A stretch of 64,000 nucleotides of DNA, taken from NCBI GenBank assembly GCA_020851035.1, contig JADZDM010000014.1:39626-103625 (forward strand). Reading direction: 5' to 3'. Below the pieces are notes generated by a model. The model ran no database searches and was not told the origin of the DNA. It saw only the letters and a list, made by a program, of their open reading frames with translations. Made by a program: the position numbers and the translations under genes. Each line of letters starts with the position of its first letter. Position 1 is the stretch's first letter. Shown in pieces: positions 9,620 to 18,389 of this stretch. The stretch comes from Gemmatimonadaceae bacterium (GTDB taxonomy: Bacteria; Gemmatimonadota; Gemmatimonadetes; Gemmatimonadales; Gemmatimonadaceae).

Positions 9620-10738
9620 ACGTGTGGAACTCGAATCAGGCACCGGATCCCCGAGGTATCGACGGACCGCATCGTAGGGCTGCCGCGTGTCGGACTTCGC
9701 GAGATCGATCAGCTTCGCGATCGTCAGTCGGATGTCGGCCTGCTGCTGCGCGTAGACCCGTTCGAAGAGCTCCAGGTCGGTGAGGTAGATGCGCCGCGCG
9801 AGCACCGAGGCGGTGTTGAGGCGCACGCGGCTGAGCGCCGCCGAATCCATCGGCGGCAGCTGCGGCCCGAGGCCGGCGCGGAGCTCGGCGCGTGCCCGCA
9901 CGAACAGCGTGTCGCGTGCCACGAGACGCGCCTTCGGCTCGCCCGGATACAGGCGGAAGGCCGAGTCGAGTGCGGTGTAGAGCCGCGTCCAGAAGGCACC
10001 GAACACCCGTTCCTCGTCCCAGCGCCGCGCCGTCTCGACCGCCGCGGCGGGCTGGTTGCGGGCGCGGAAGAACCGCTCCGCACCGCGCGAGCCCACGAAG
10101 TTCGCGACGCTCTCGTTGAAGATCGCCTGGCCCGGCGCGTAGTACGTCGTGTGCACCAGCTCGTGGATCACCGTGTTCGCCAGCTCGAGCGAGTCGAGCG
10201 ACAGCGTGGTGGGGAGCAGCGGGTCGTTGAACCAGCCGAGCGTGCTGAACGCCGACGCCGGCCGCAGCACGGCGTCGAAGCCGGCGGCATCCACGGCTTT
10301 CGCCTCACGCTTCCCCGCCTCGAAGTCGAAGAATCCCTTGTACGGCACGCGCCCCACCACCGGGAACCACCAGCTGCGGAAGGCCAGTGAGTCGCGGTAC
10401 GCGGCGCTCAGCACCAGCACCAGCGTGTCGCGGTCGAGGCGCGAATAGGTGGTGAACTCCTCGTCCGCGTGCAGCCCCAGCGAGTCGATCGCGAACCGAC
10501 GCGCGTCCAGCACGAGCTGGAGCTTGGCGCGCAGTGCCGCATCCGTGCCGGGGGCGGCAATGAGCTCGGCGATCGGCTGGCGGCGCCACAGGATCTTCCC
10601 CTCCTCGTACGCGGCGCGCGCGAGGTAGCGGCCGATGGGCACCAGCGTGAGGAATCCGGCAATGAGCACCAGCAGCGCCAGCAGCGCACGCCGCAGCCAC
10701 GTGAACGCCCGGCGACGCATCATGGCGTCACCGGGCAT
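9617..10738 (-). CDS. Putative aminopeptidase, PF10023 (DUF2265)-like zinc peptidase
   Basis: A 373-residue protein with an N-terminal membrane anchor (LRRALLALLVLIAGFLTLVP, roughly residues 14-33) and a predicted periplasmic zinc peptidase domain. HELVHTTYY near residue 190 is the HExxH zinc-binding motif, and NESVANFVG about 17 residues later gives the third ligand (Glu), as in gluzincins. Segments such as GWFNDPLLPTTL and GFFDF match what is remembered of the predicted aminopeptidase family COG4324/PF10023. ATG 10738 is supported by GGAGG seven bases upstream. The stop codon lies in the arm of the inverted-repeat element at 9394-9619. Substrate unknown. Confidence 0.82.
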   Translation of the reverse strand: MPGDAMMRRRAFTWLRRALLALLVLIAGFLTLVPIGRYLARAAYEEGKILWRRQPIAELIAAPGTDAALRAKLQLVLDARRFAIDSLGLHADEEFTTYSRLDRDTLVLVLSAAYRDSLAFRSWWFPVVGRVPYKGFFDFEAGKREAKAVDAAGFDAVLRPASAFSTLGWFNDPLLPTTLSLDSLELANTVIHELVHTTYYAPGQAIFNESVANFVGSRGAERFFRARNQPAAAVETARRWDEERVFGAFWTRLYTALDSAFRLYPGEPKARLVARDTLFVRARAELRAGLGPQLPPMDSAALSRVRLNTASVLARRIYLTDLELFERVYAQQQADIRLTIAKLIDLAKSDTRQPYDAVRRYLGDPVPDSSSTR

Positions 10739-10791
10739 CGGGCATCCTCCACAGCATCATCCGGCGGCAGCGTGTGGCCGGCCGGCACGAC

Positions 10792-12552
10792 TCACGGGTT
10801 CGGCAACCGGACCACCGTCACCTGCGCATTGAGGTTCGCCTGGAACGTGCCCGTCACCGGCTTGAACGCCAGCCCGGCGTTCGGCGTGGTCGAGGTGAAC
10901 TGGAACAGGTCCAGCGACCCGGGCTTCATCTGGCGCGAGAGCGACACCGAGGTCGGCACCAGCTTGCTCGACGCCGGAAGGTCGTTCACGTCCAGCGGAT
11001 ACGCCGTCGGGTACTGCGTCGCCGCAATCGAGTTCAGGCGCGCGTAGATCGCCCGCAGGTTGCGGCTCGTGAACTGGTAGCGCGCCGGGATCTGGCCCGC
11101 CGTCGCCCCCGGGAAGTCGTCGAGCAGCGTGGCCGCGAGGAAGTCGGCATACAGCGCCGTGAAGCTCTCGCCGGCCACCGCCTCGATGTTCGCCGTGCCG
11201 GTCGTGCGCGTCTGCACCAGCTGCGTCAGCTTCGCGCTTCCCTTCTGGTCCACCAGCCAGCGCAGGAACAGCCACGCCACGCCGCGCTCCTCGATCGTGC
11301 CGAAGCCGGTCGGGGAAGTGAGCGAGAAGTCCTGGCGCGACGAGAAGAAGTCGTATGCGTTGCCGAAGTTCGGCGGCAGGAAGCCCTGCGCCGAGTCGGG
11401 GAAGATCTGTGCCGTGCTCGCGCGGCCCGGTGACACCGGGCAGGGCGGCAGGTTCGGGCACGGATACCGGTCCTCGTACAGCTTGCCGCCCAGCTCCTCC
11501 GCCATGTGGCTCAACCCCTCGTTCAGCCAGACCGCCTCCGTGCTCGCATTGCGGCTCAGCACGTGCTGGTTGTACGAGATCATGTGCTGCAGCTCGTGGA
11601 TGAACGTCGCGGGCGCACTCTGGCGCACCGTCGCCTGGGGCAGCGCCTGGCAGGTCGGGCCACCGGCCGGTTCACCCGGCACCGACGAATAGAAGATCTC
11701 GGCCCGGTTCGCGTTCGCGTTGCCGGAGAGGTCGGCACCGTTGAAGAAGCCGGCGACATACGAGCCGCACGAGCCCGATGTCAGCGTGAGGCGGTTCACC
11801 ACCGGCGTGAAGAGCACGTAGGTCTTCCCGTTCGCATCGATGTCCGACGTCTGCCCGAAGGCGGCGACGTCGATCGGGAACAGGTCGATGTCCATCTGCC
11901 GGCCGAAGTTCGCGTACTCTGCGTCGGTGAAGCCGCCGGTGACCGGGGCCGCGTTGTCCACGTAGAGCAGGATGTTGGTGCCGGTGTAGATCAGCCGCGC
12001 CGAGACGGTGGTGTAGGTGCTGCTGGTGAGCGACGAGAGCACCTTGAAGTCGCGGTCCCCCACGGCGAGGCCGGTGGCATCCACCCGCAGGCTCACCGGC
12101 GGGCGCGCCTTGAGCTGCTGCATGTAGGCGATGGCGCGCGGCGCCTCCTCACGCTCGATCTCGCGCAGGCGCAGGTGGAACGCCTCCGCCGCCGTGAGCT
12201 GTGCCGCCGGCGTGGATGGCACCCGGTCCACCCGGGCCGTGATGGTCCCGAGTCCACCGATCGTGAACGGGAAGTCGGCGACCGAAGCGCGATTCGTCCC
12301 CGTGGCGAAGTCGTTGGTCGCGGCGAACTGCGGGATCACGGCGTACTTGCCGGGATTCGCAAAGCTCACCCCGCCGCTCCCCCCGACAGTCTTCACCCCG
12401 AAGACGTCGAGGGTGGCCGTGGTGATGGAGGGATCGACCGATGGCGGGTCGTTGGGACCGTCGCCGTCACACCCGGCCAGCCCCACGGCGGCCAGCGGCA
12501 GGCCGAGCAGGGCACAGCGACGGAAATACCTGCCTAAGATGTTTGGCATCAA
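10792..12552 (-). CDS. Lipoprotein with M30 (hyicolysin)-like metallopeptidase domain
   Basis: A 586-residue probable lipoprotein: the signal LLGLPLAAVGLAGC ends in a lipobox, with Cys around residue 28. The middle carries FIHELQHMISYNQ (HExxH near residue 318) and, about 20 residues on, WLNEGLSHMAEEL, the downstream Glu motif expected in M30/hyicolysin-type peptidases. The N-terminal third looks like a beta-rich pre-domain; the last 100 residues resemble a C-terminal beta domain. It is divergent from dnaE, with 71 bp between start codons, and lies 53 bp downstream of the start of the PF10023-like peptidase gene on the same strand, so the two may be co-transcribed. Peptidase activity is inferred from the motifs. 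Confidence 0.78.
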   Translation of the reverse strand: MMPNILGRYFRRCALLGLPLAAVGLAGCDGDGPNDPPSVDPSITTATLDVFGVKTVGGSGGVSFANPGKYAVIPQFAATNDFATGTNRASVADFPFTIGGLGTITARVDRVPSTPAAQLTAAEAFHLRLREIEREEAPRAIAYMQQLKARPPVSLRVDATGLAVGDRDFKVLSSLTSSTYTTVSARLIYTGTNILLYVDNAAPVTGGFTDAEYANFGRQMDIDLFPIDVAAFGQTSDIDANGKTYVLFTPVVNRLTLTSGSCGSYVAGFFNGADLSGNANANRAEIFYSSVPGEPAGGPTCQALPQATVRQSAPATFIHELQHMISYNQHVLSRNASTEAVWLNEGLSHMAEELGGKLYEDRYPCPNLPPCPVSPGRASTAQIFPDSAQGFLPPNFGNAYDFFSSRQDFSLTSPTGFGTIEERGVAWLFLRWLVDQKGSAKLTQLVQTRTTGTANIEAVAGESFTALYADFLAATLLDDFPGATAGQIPARYQFTSRNLRAIYARLNSIAATQYPTAYPLDVNDLPASSKLVPTSVSLSRQMKPGSLDLFQFTSTTPNAGLAFKPVTGTFQANLNAQVTVVRLPNP

Positions 12553-12623
12553 CGGTTTACACTCGATTCAGGGTCGGTCCGGCACGCCACTGCGCCACCG
12601 TGCACAGTTAGATTATCGATCTC

Positions 12624-15600
12624 ATGTCCTTCGTGCACCTGCATTGCCACTCGGAATACTCGCTCCTCGACGGCGCGAACCGGATCGATGACCTGATCCG
12701 GCGGGCCGCCGAGCTCGAGCAGCCCGCGCTCGCGATCACCGACCACGGCAACATGCACGCCGCCTGGGAGTTCCAGGAAAAGACACGCAAGGCCGGTCTC
12801 CGCCCCATCATCGGCATGGAGGCGTACGTCGCCACCGGAGACCGACGATTCAAGGCCCGCCCAGGTCCCGGACTGCGCCCGTACTACCACCTGGTCTTAC
12901 TCGCCCGGGACCGTGTCGGTTACCAGAACCTGATCAAGCTCTCCTCCCTCGGCTTCACCGAGGGCTTCTACACCCGACCCCGCGTCGACCGGGAGCTGCT
13001 CCAGAAGTACTCCGAGGGGCTGGTGGTCAGTTCCGCCTGCCTCGCCGGCGAAGTGGCCCACCACCTGGAGGCCAACCGCTGGGAGGAGGCCCGGGCCACC
13101 GCCGCCTGGTACGCCGAGGTCTTCAAGGACCGGTACTACCTCGAGGTCCAGGCCCACGACTCCGGTGGCCAGGCCCGCCTCAACGAGCAGATCTTCACGC
13201 TCGGCGCGGAGATGGGCCTCCCGGTCATCGCCACCAACGATGCCCACTTCCTCACCCACGCCGACCACGACGCCCACGACGTCCTGCTCTGCATCGGGCT
13301 CGGGAAGGACCGGAACGACGCCAACCGCATGCACTACGACGGGGGACTGTACTTCAAGTCCGCCGACGAGATGCGGGCCCGCTTCCCCGACCGGCCCGAC
13401 GTCCTCGAGAACACGCTGAAGATCGCGGACGAGACCGACGTCCAGTTCAGGAAGCAGTACTACGTCCCGGCCTTCCCGCTGCCCGAGGGGGTCACCAGTG
13501 AGAACGACCTCCTCGTGCAACTCGCCGAGGCGGGCGCGCGCGAGCGCTACGGTGACCCGTATCCGGCGGAGGTGAAGGACCGCCTCGCGTATGAGCTGGA
13601 CGTCATCACACGCACGGGCTACGCCGGCTACTTCCTGATCACGGCCGACTTCATCAAGGCCGCCCGCGACCGCGGGATTCCGGTCGGCCCGGGCCGCGGG
13701 TCCGCCGCAGGCTCGCTGGTGGCGTACGCGCTGAAGATCACGAACGTCTGCCCGCTCAAGTTCGACCTCCTGTTCGAGCGCTTCCTGAATCCGGAACGCG
13801 TCTCGATGCCCGACGTGGACGTGGACTTCTGCTTCGAGCGCCGCGGCGAGGTGATCGAGTACGTGCGCCAGAAGTACGGCAAGGAAAGCGTCGGCCAGAT
13901 CGTGACGTTCGGGACCATGAAGAGCCGCGCCGCGGTGAAGGATGTGGGTCGCGTGCTCGGCTTCTCCCCGGCGGAGACCGATGCCCTCGCCAAGCTGATC
14001 CCGAACGCGCCGAACAACTCGCTCACCGTGAAGGAGGCGGTGAAGGACGTGGCTGACGTGCGCTCGCGCTACGAGAACGAGGAGCGCTACCACCAGCTCC
14101 TCGACTACGCCTCGGCGCTCGAGGGCCTGTCGCGGCACACCGGCGTGCACGCCGCCGGCGTGGTGATCGCCCCCGGCCCGCTGGACGACTACGTCCCCAT
14201 CTGCACGCAGTCGTCGAAGGGCGCCGGCTCCGGCGACGACGAGACCGTCGTCGTCACGCAGTACGACATGAACAGCCTCGAGAAGGCTGGCATGCTCAAG
14301 ATGGACTTCCTCGGCCTGACCACGCTCACCGTGGTCACCGATGCGGTGAAGAACATCCAGGCACGGCACGGGATCCTGATCGACCTCGACACGCTGGCCC
14401 TGGATGACGAGGCCACCTACCGCATGCTGCGTGCGGGGCGGACGGCGGGCGTGTTCCAGTTCGAGTCGCCGCTGGCCACCGACGTGCTGCGCAGCATGCG
14501 CTGCGACCGCTTCGACGACCTCGTGGCCTCGAATGCCCTGCTGCGTCCCGGCCCGCTGGATGCCGGCATGCACAAGGTCTACATCCGGCGCAAGAAGGGC
14601 GAGGAGCCCGTCTCGTACGCGCTGCCGGAGCTCGAGCAGATCCTCTCCACCACCTACGGCGTCATCACCTACCAGGAACAGGTGATGCGCATCGCGCAGG
14701 TGCTGGCCGGCATCTCGCTGGCCGAGGCCGACGTGCTGCGCAAGGCGGTGGGCAAGAAGGACTCGGAGCTGATCCTCAAGGAGCTCGGCAAGTTCGAGGC
14801 GAAGGCCGTGGCGCGCGGGCACGATGCAAAGATCATCAAGGATCTCGCAGGGCAGATCGAGACGTTCGGACGGTACGGATTCAACAAGTGCCTTGTCGGA
14901 AATACGGAGATCTACGACGCCGCGACCGGACGCACCGTTCGCATTGCCGACGTGCATGCGGCACGCTCCGCATTGTCGTCAGTCGCGACGTGCGACGTGA
15001 ACACGCTGCGTCTCGATACGGGTCGCGTTGTCGACGTGATGGACAACGGCGTGCGCCCGGTGTTCCGCTTGCGCACGCAGTCGGGTCGCGAGATCACCGC
15101 AACGGCGAACCACCCGTTCCTCCTGCACGACGGCTGGCGGAACCTCGACGCCTTGCGTGTCGGGGAACACATCGCAGTGCCGCGGAGCCTGCCGGGCGGC
15201 ATGCGCACCGCCTGGGCGGAGCATGAAGTGATTGCCCTCGGCCACCTGCTTGCCGAGGGCAATCTCGGGCATCCGAGCGGCGTGTACTACTACAACCAGG
15301 ATGAAGCCGCCGTCGCGGACTTCATCAGCGCGGCAGAGTCGTTCACGAACGTCCGCTGCACGCGATGCACCCACAAGGGAACGGCGTCGATCTACACCGG
15401 GCGCCTCGATCGCAAGGCTGCAAACGGCATCTTCGAGTGGGCGCGACACCTGGGCCTGCTCGGCAAGGTCGCGACGAACAAGGAAATCCCGCCCGACGCC
15501 TTCACGCTGCCCGATGCGCAACTGGGCCTGCTGCTTGGCCGCATGTGGGACGGTGATGGACACGTGAACCCTCGCGACCGCTTCGCGTACTATGCCACCG

Positions 15601-17396
15601 CGTCGAGGCGCCTCGCGCACCAGGTGCAACACCTCCTGCTGCGCCTTGGCATCATCGGTCGCGTCCGCGAGGTGATGTTCCCCTACGTGCGCGGCCCGCG
15701 TGTCGGCTACCAGGTGTTCGTCACGGGCGTCGAGAACCTGCGACCGTTTGCCGCGACGGTTGGACGCCACCTCGTCGCGCCGGCAAAGCGCGCAGCGATG
15801 GCCGCGATGCCGCTCGAGGCGGTGTCGGGGCCGTCGCGTGACCTTGTCCCCGTGGCCCCGGTGCGTGCACTTGCGCGTGCAGCGAAGGTGCGCACGGGTG
15901 AAACGTGGATGGAGATCGAGGCCGCAGCCGACGTCAGCTCGCGCGACGTCACGCCAGCCGGGACGAACGCCGCCAAGCAGGGCTTCACGCGTGCCATGGT
16001 GAACCGGCTCGCCACGCACTTCCGCGACGTCGAGCTGCAACGGCTCGCGAACAACGATGTGCTGTGGGATCGGATCGTCTCGATCGAGTCTGCCGGTGAG
16101 GAACGCACATACGACCTCGAGATCGCGGACACGCACAACTTCGTGGCGAACGACATCATCGTTCACAACAGCCACAGCGTCGCCTACTCCGTCGTCGCCT
16201 ACCACACCGCCTACCTCAAGGCCCACTACCCCGCCGAGTTCATGGCGGCGCTCCTCTCCTCGCAGATCGGCGACACCGAGAGCGTCATCAAGTACATCGC
16301 CGAGGCCCGCGAGATGGGCATCGAGATCCTCCCGCCCGACGTCAACGAGTCGAACTTCAAGTTCACCGTCATCGCCGACCGGCGGATCCGCTTCGGGCTC
16401 GGTGCGGTGCGGAACGTCGGACGCGCAGCCATCGACTCGATCCTCGCCGCCCGCGCCCGGGAGCCGTTCACCTCGCTCTTCGAGTTTTGCGAACGCGTCG
16501 ACCTCCGCCTCTGCAACCGCCGCGTCTTCGAGGCGCTGATCCAGAGCGGCGCCCTCGACGCACTCGGGGGCCACCGGGCCCAGCTGATCGCTGCGCTCGA
16601 TGCCGCCATCAGTGAAGCCGGTCTCAAGCAGGAGGAGGCCAGCATCGGCCAGGGTTCCCTGTTCGGCGACCTCGGCCCGGCCGCCGACACCGTTGACGGC
16701 GCCCCGCGCCATGGCCCGACCCTGCCCAACACCCCCGTCTGGTCCGACTCGGAGCGCCTCTCCCAGGAGAAGGCCATCCTGGGCTTTTATATCTCCGGAC
16801 ACCCGCTCGAGCCCTTCCGGACCGAGTGCGAGCTCTTCGCCACCCACACCGTCGCCCAGCTCCAGGGCTGGAGCGCCGACAAGATGGCCCTCGGCTGCGT
16901 GATCACCGCCGCCAAGCGCCAGGTCAGCAAGAAGTCCGGCAACGAGTTCGCCCGGCTCACCATCGAGGACTTCTCCGGGTCCGCAGAAGTCCTAGTATTC
17001 CCGGAAGCCTGGGCGGTGCTCGCCGACCGGATCCGGACCGACGTCCCCGTCCTGCTCAAGGGCGGGTACGGCCGCCGGGACCAGGACAACGAGAAACCCA
17101 CCTTCATCGTCGACGACCTGGTCCCGCTCGCCGAGCGCCGGACCAACGGGGCGGTGATCGTGGCATTACAGTTGGAGGCGAGTGCCGGGATGTCACCCGC
17201 CGTGATGGACGACATCCGGGCCGTGGCCGAGGGCCACCCCGGAACGGCACCGCTGGAAGTGAGCTGGAATGACGGGCGTGGACGCTCGTCGCGCTTCCGT
17301 TCCCGAACGCTGACCATGGCGGCCGATGGGGCTGCCTTGACCGAATTGCGCGCCTTGCTGGGCCACGAGCGGGTGAAGCTCGTCCGCGGCAACTGA
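12624..17396 (+). CDS. dnaE: DNA polymerase III alpha subunit containing an intein
   Basis: Replicative polymerase catalytic subunit. The 1590-residue precursor becomes 1163 residues after loss of a 427-residue intein (residues 756-1182), the normal DnaE length. The N-terminal PHP domain begins HLHCHSEYSLLDGA. The polymerase catalytic aspartates are Asp397 and Asp399 in MPDVDVDF, and Asp561 in MDFLGLTTLTVV. The finger and beta-binding regions follow, with an OB-fold near the C-terminus (GCVITAAKRQVSKKSGNEFA). ATG 12624 begins directly at the PHP domain. No Shine-Dalgarno is seen; an AT-rich block, TAGATTAT, lies only 8 bp upstream, so the mRNA could be leaderless. AccA follows after 21 bp. 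Confidence 0.96.
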   Translation: MSFVHLHCHSEYSLLDGANRIDDLIRRAAELEQPALAITDHGNMHAAWEFQEKTRKAGLRPIIGMEAYVATGDRRFKARPGPGLRPYYHLVLLARDRVGYQNLIKLSSLGFTEGFYTRPRVDRELLQKYSEGLVVSSACLAGEVAHHLEANRWEEARATAAWYAEVFKDRYYLEVQAHDSGGQARLNEQIFTLGAEMGLPVIATNDAHFLTHADHDAHDVLLCIGLGKDRNDANRMHYDGGLYFKSADEMRARFPDRPDVLENTLKIADETDVQFRKQYYVPAFPLPEGVTSENDLLVQLAEAGARERYGDPYPAEVKDRLAYELDVITRTGYAGYFLITADFIKAARDRGIPVGPGRGSAAGSLVAYALKITNVCPLKFDLLFERFLNPERVSMPDVDVDFCFERRGEVIEYVRQKYGKESVGQIVTFGTMKSRAAVKDVGRVLGFSPAETDALAKLIPNAPNNSLTVKEAVKDVADVRSRYENEERYHQLLDYASALEGLSRHTGVHAAGVVIAPGPLDDYVPICTQSSKGAGSGDDETVVVTQYDMNSLEKAGMLKMDFLGLTTLTVVTDAVKNIQARHGILIDLDTLALDDEATYRMLRAGRTAGVFQFESPLATDVLRSMRCDRFDDLVASNALLRPGPLDAGMHKVYIRRKKGEEPVSYALPELEQILSTTYGVITYQEQVMRIAQVLAGISLAEADVLRKAVGKKDSELILKELGKFEAKAVARGHDAKIIKDLAGQIETFGRYGFNKCLVGNTEIYDAATGRTVRIADVHAARSALSSVATCDVNTLRLDTGRVVDVMDNGVRPVFRLRTQSGREITATANHPFLLHDGWRNLDALRVGEHIAVPRSLPGGMRTAWAEHEVIALGHLLAEGNLGHPSGVYYYNQDEAAVADFISAAESFTNVRCTRCTHKGTASIYTGRLDRKAANGIFEWARHLGLLGKVATNKEIPPDAFTLPDAQLGLLLGRMWDGDGHVNPRDRFAYYATASRRLAHQVQHLLLRLGIIGRVREVMFPYVRGPRVGYQVFVTGVENLRPFAATVGRHLVAPAKRAAMAAMPLEAVSGPSRDLVPVAPVRALARAAKVRTGETWMEIEAAADVSSRDVTPAGTNAAKQGFTRAMVNRLATHFRDVELQRLANNDVLWDRIVSIESAGEERTYDLEIADTHNFVANDIIVHNSHSVAYSVVAYHTAYLKAHYPAEFMAALLSSQIGDTESVIKYIAEAREMGIEILPPDVNESNFKFTVIADRRIRFGLGAVRNVGRAAIDSILAARAREPFTSLFEFCERVDLRLCNRRVFEALIQSGALDALGGHRAQLIAALDAAISEAGLKQEEASIGQGSLFGDLGPAADTVDGAPRHGPTLPNTPVWSDSERLSQEKAILGFYISGHPLEPFRTECELFATHTVAQLQGWSADKMALGCVITAAKRQVSKKSGNEFARLTIEDFSGSAEVLVFPEAWAVLADRIRTDVPVLLKGGYGRRDQDNEKPTFIVDDLVPLAERRTNGAVIVALQLEASAGMSPAVMDDIRAVAEGHPGTAPLEVSWNDGRGRSSRFRSRTLTMAADGAALTELRALLGHERVKLVRGN
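14889..16169 (+). mobile_element. Intein with LAGLIDADG homing endonuclease, within DnaE
   Basis: Protein-splicing element of 427 residues. The N-terminal splice block starts at Cys756 (CLVGNTEIYDAATG), block B is REITATANHPFLLHDGW, and block F/G reads YDLEIADTHNFVAND then IIVHN, ending in the required His-Asn with Ser as the first downstream extein residue. Between the splicing blocks lie two dodecapeptide motifs, LGHLLAEGNL (acidic Glu878) and LLLGRMWDGDGHV (Asp978), so the homing endonuclease may be active. The insertion splits GFNK|SHSVAYS, a highly conserved DnaE stretch. Codons inside use noticeably more A/T at third positions than the flanking extein, consistent with later arrival. Contiguous, not split. 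Confidence 0.95.
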
Positions 17397-17417
17397 GCGC
17401 GCAGGAGAGACAGGACC

Positions 17418-18386
17418 ATGGCAACTGCTGCAGCGCTCGAGTTCGAGAAACCCATCGCGGAACTCGAGCAGCGCATCGATGACCTCAAGCGGCTCGCCGG
17501 CGACGCCTCCTTCGGCGTCGCGCTCGAGATCGAGCCGCTCGAGAAGCGCCTCACCGAGCTGCGCCGCGAGATCTACAAGCAGCTCACGCCGTTCCAGCGC
17601 GTCGAGGTCGCGCGCTTCAAGATGCGTCCGTTCACGATGGACTACGTGGACCGCATCTTCACCGACTTCATCGAGCTGCACGGCGACCGCGCCTTCCGCG
17701 AGGACGCGGCCATCATCGGCGGCTGGGGACGCCTCGAGGGCGAGACGGTCATGATCATCGGCCACCAGCGCGGCCGCGACACCAAGGACAACCTGAAGCG
17801 CAACTTCGCGATGCCGCACCCGGAGGGCTACCGCAAGGCGCTCCGGCTCATGAAGCTCGCCGAGAAGTTCCAGGTGCCCATCCTCACCTTCATCGACACC
17901 CCCGGTGCCTGGCCGGGCCTCGGCGCCGAGGAACGCGGCCAGTCCGAGGCGATCGCGCGCAACATCTTCGAGATGAGCAAGCTCGCCGTCCCGGTCATCG
18001 CCACCGTCATCGGCGAGGGCGGCTCCGGCGGCGCACTGGCCCTCGGCGTGGCCGACCGGGTGCTCATGCTCGAGAATGCGATCTATTCCGTGATTTCAGT
18101 GGAAGGCTGTGCCGCCATCCTCTGGAAGGACAACAAGTCGCAGGAGAGCAAGGAGAAGGCGGCCAAGGCCCTCCGCATCACCGCGCCCGACCTCGTCGAG
18201 CTGCGACTGATCGACGAGATCGTGCCCGAGCCCGAGGGCGGCGCGCACACCAACCACGATGCCGCCGCCGCCACGCTCAAGACCACCCTCGTCCGGCTCC
18301 TCGACGACCTCCGCGGCCTGCGACCGGAGAAGCTCGTGCGCCGCCGCCGCGAGAAGTTCCTTCGCATGGGCCAGTTCATCGGCTAG
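17418..18386 (+). CDS. accA: Acetyl-CoA carboxylase carboxyltransferase, alpha subunit
   Basis: Moves the carboxyl group from carboxybiotin to acetyl-CoA, together with AccD (not in this window), making malonyl-CoA for fatty-acid synthesis. 322 residues, the standard size. The N-terminal helical part (PIAELEQRIDDLKRLA) is followed by the crotonase-fold core with FGMPHPEGYRKALR-type sequence (here NFAMPHPEGYRKALRLMKLA), TFIDTPGAWPGLGAEERGQS and GEGGSGGALALGVAD. Shine-Dalgarno-like AGGAGA and AGGA lie just before ATG 17418. It starts 21 bp after dnaE; the two genes are neighbours in many bacteria. Confidence 0.96.
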   Translation: MATAAALEFEKPIAELEQRIDDLKRLAGDASFGVALEIEPLEKRLTELRREIYKQLTPFQRVEVARFKMRPFTMDYVDRIFTDFIELHGDRAFREDAAIIGGWGRLEGETVMIIGHQRGRDTKDNLKRNFAMPHPEGYRKALRLMKLAEKFQVPILTFIDTPGAWPGLGAEERGQSEAIARNIFEMSKLAVPVIATVIGEGGSGGALALGVADRVLMLENAIYSVISVEGCAAILWKDNKSQESKEKAAKALRITAPDLVELRLIDEIVPEPEGGAHTNHDAAAATLKTTLVRLLDDLRGLRPEKLVRRRREKFLRMGQFIG

Positions 18387-18389
18387 CCG

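Noticed and set aside
12897..14957. A 686-codon minus-strand open frame inside dnaE
   Set aside because: Antisense shadow of the polymerase; no recognisable domain or start signal.
12624..17396. A split DnaE intein of the cyanobacterial type
   Set aside because: Both intein halves and both extein parts are in one continuous frame, the insertion site is different, and a homing endonuclease lies between the splicing blocks.
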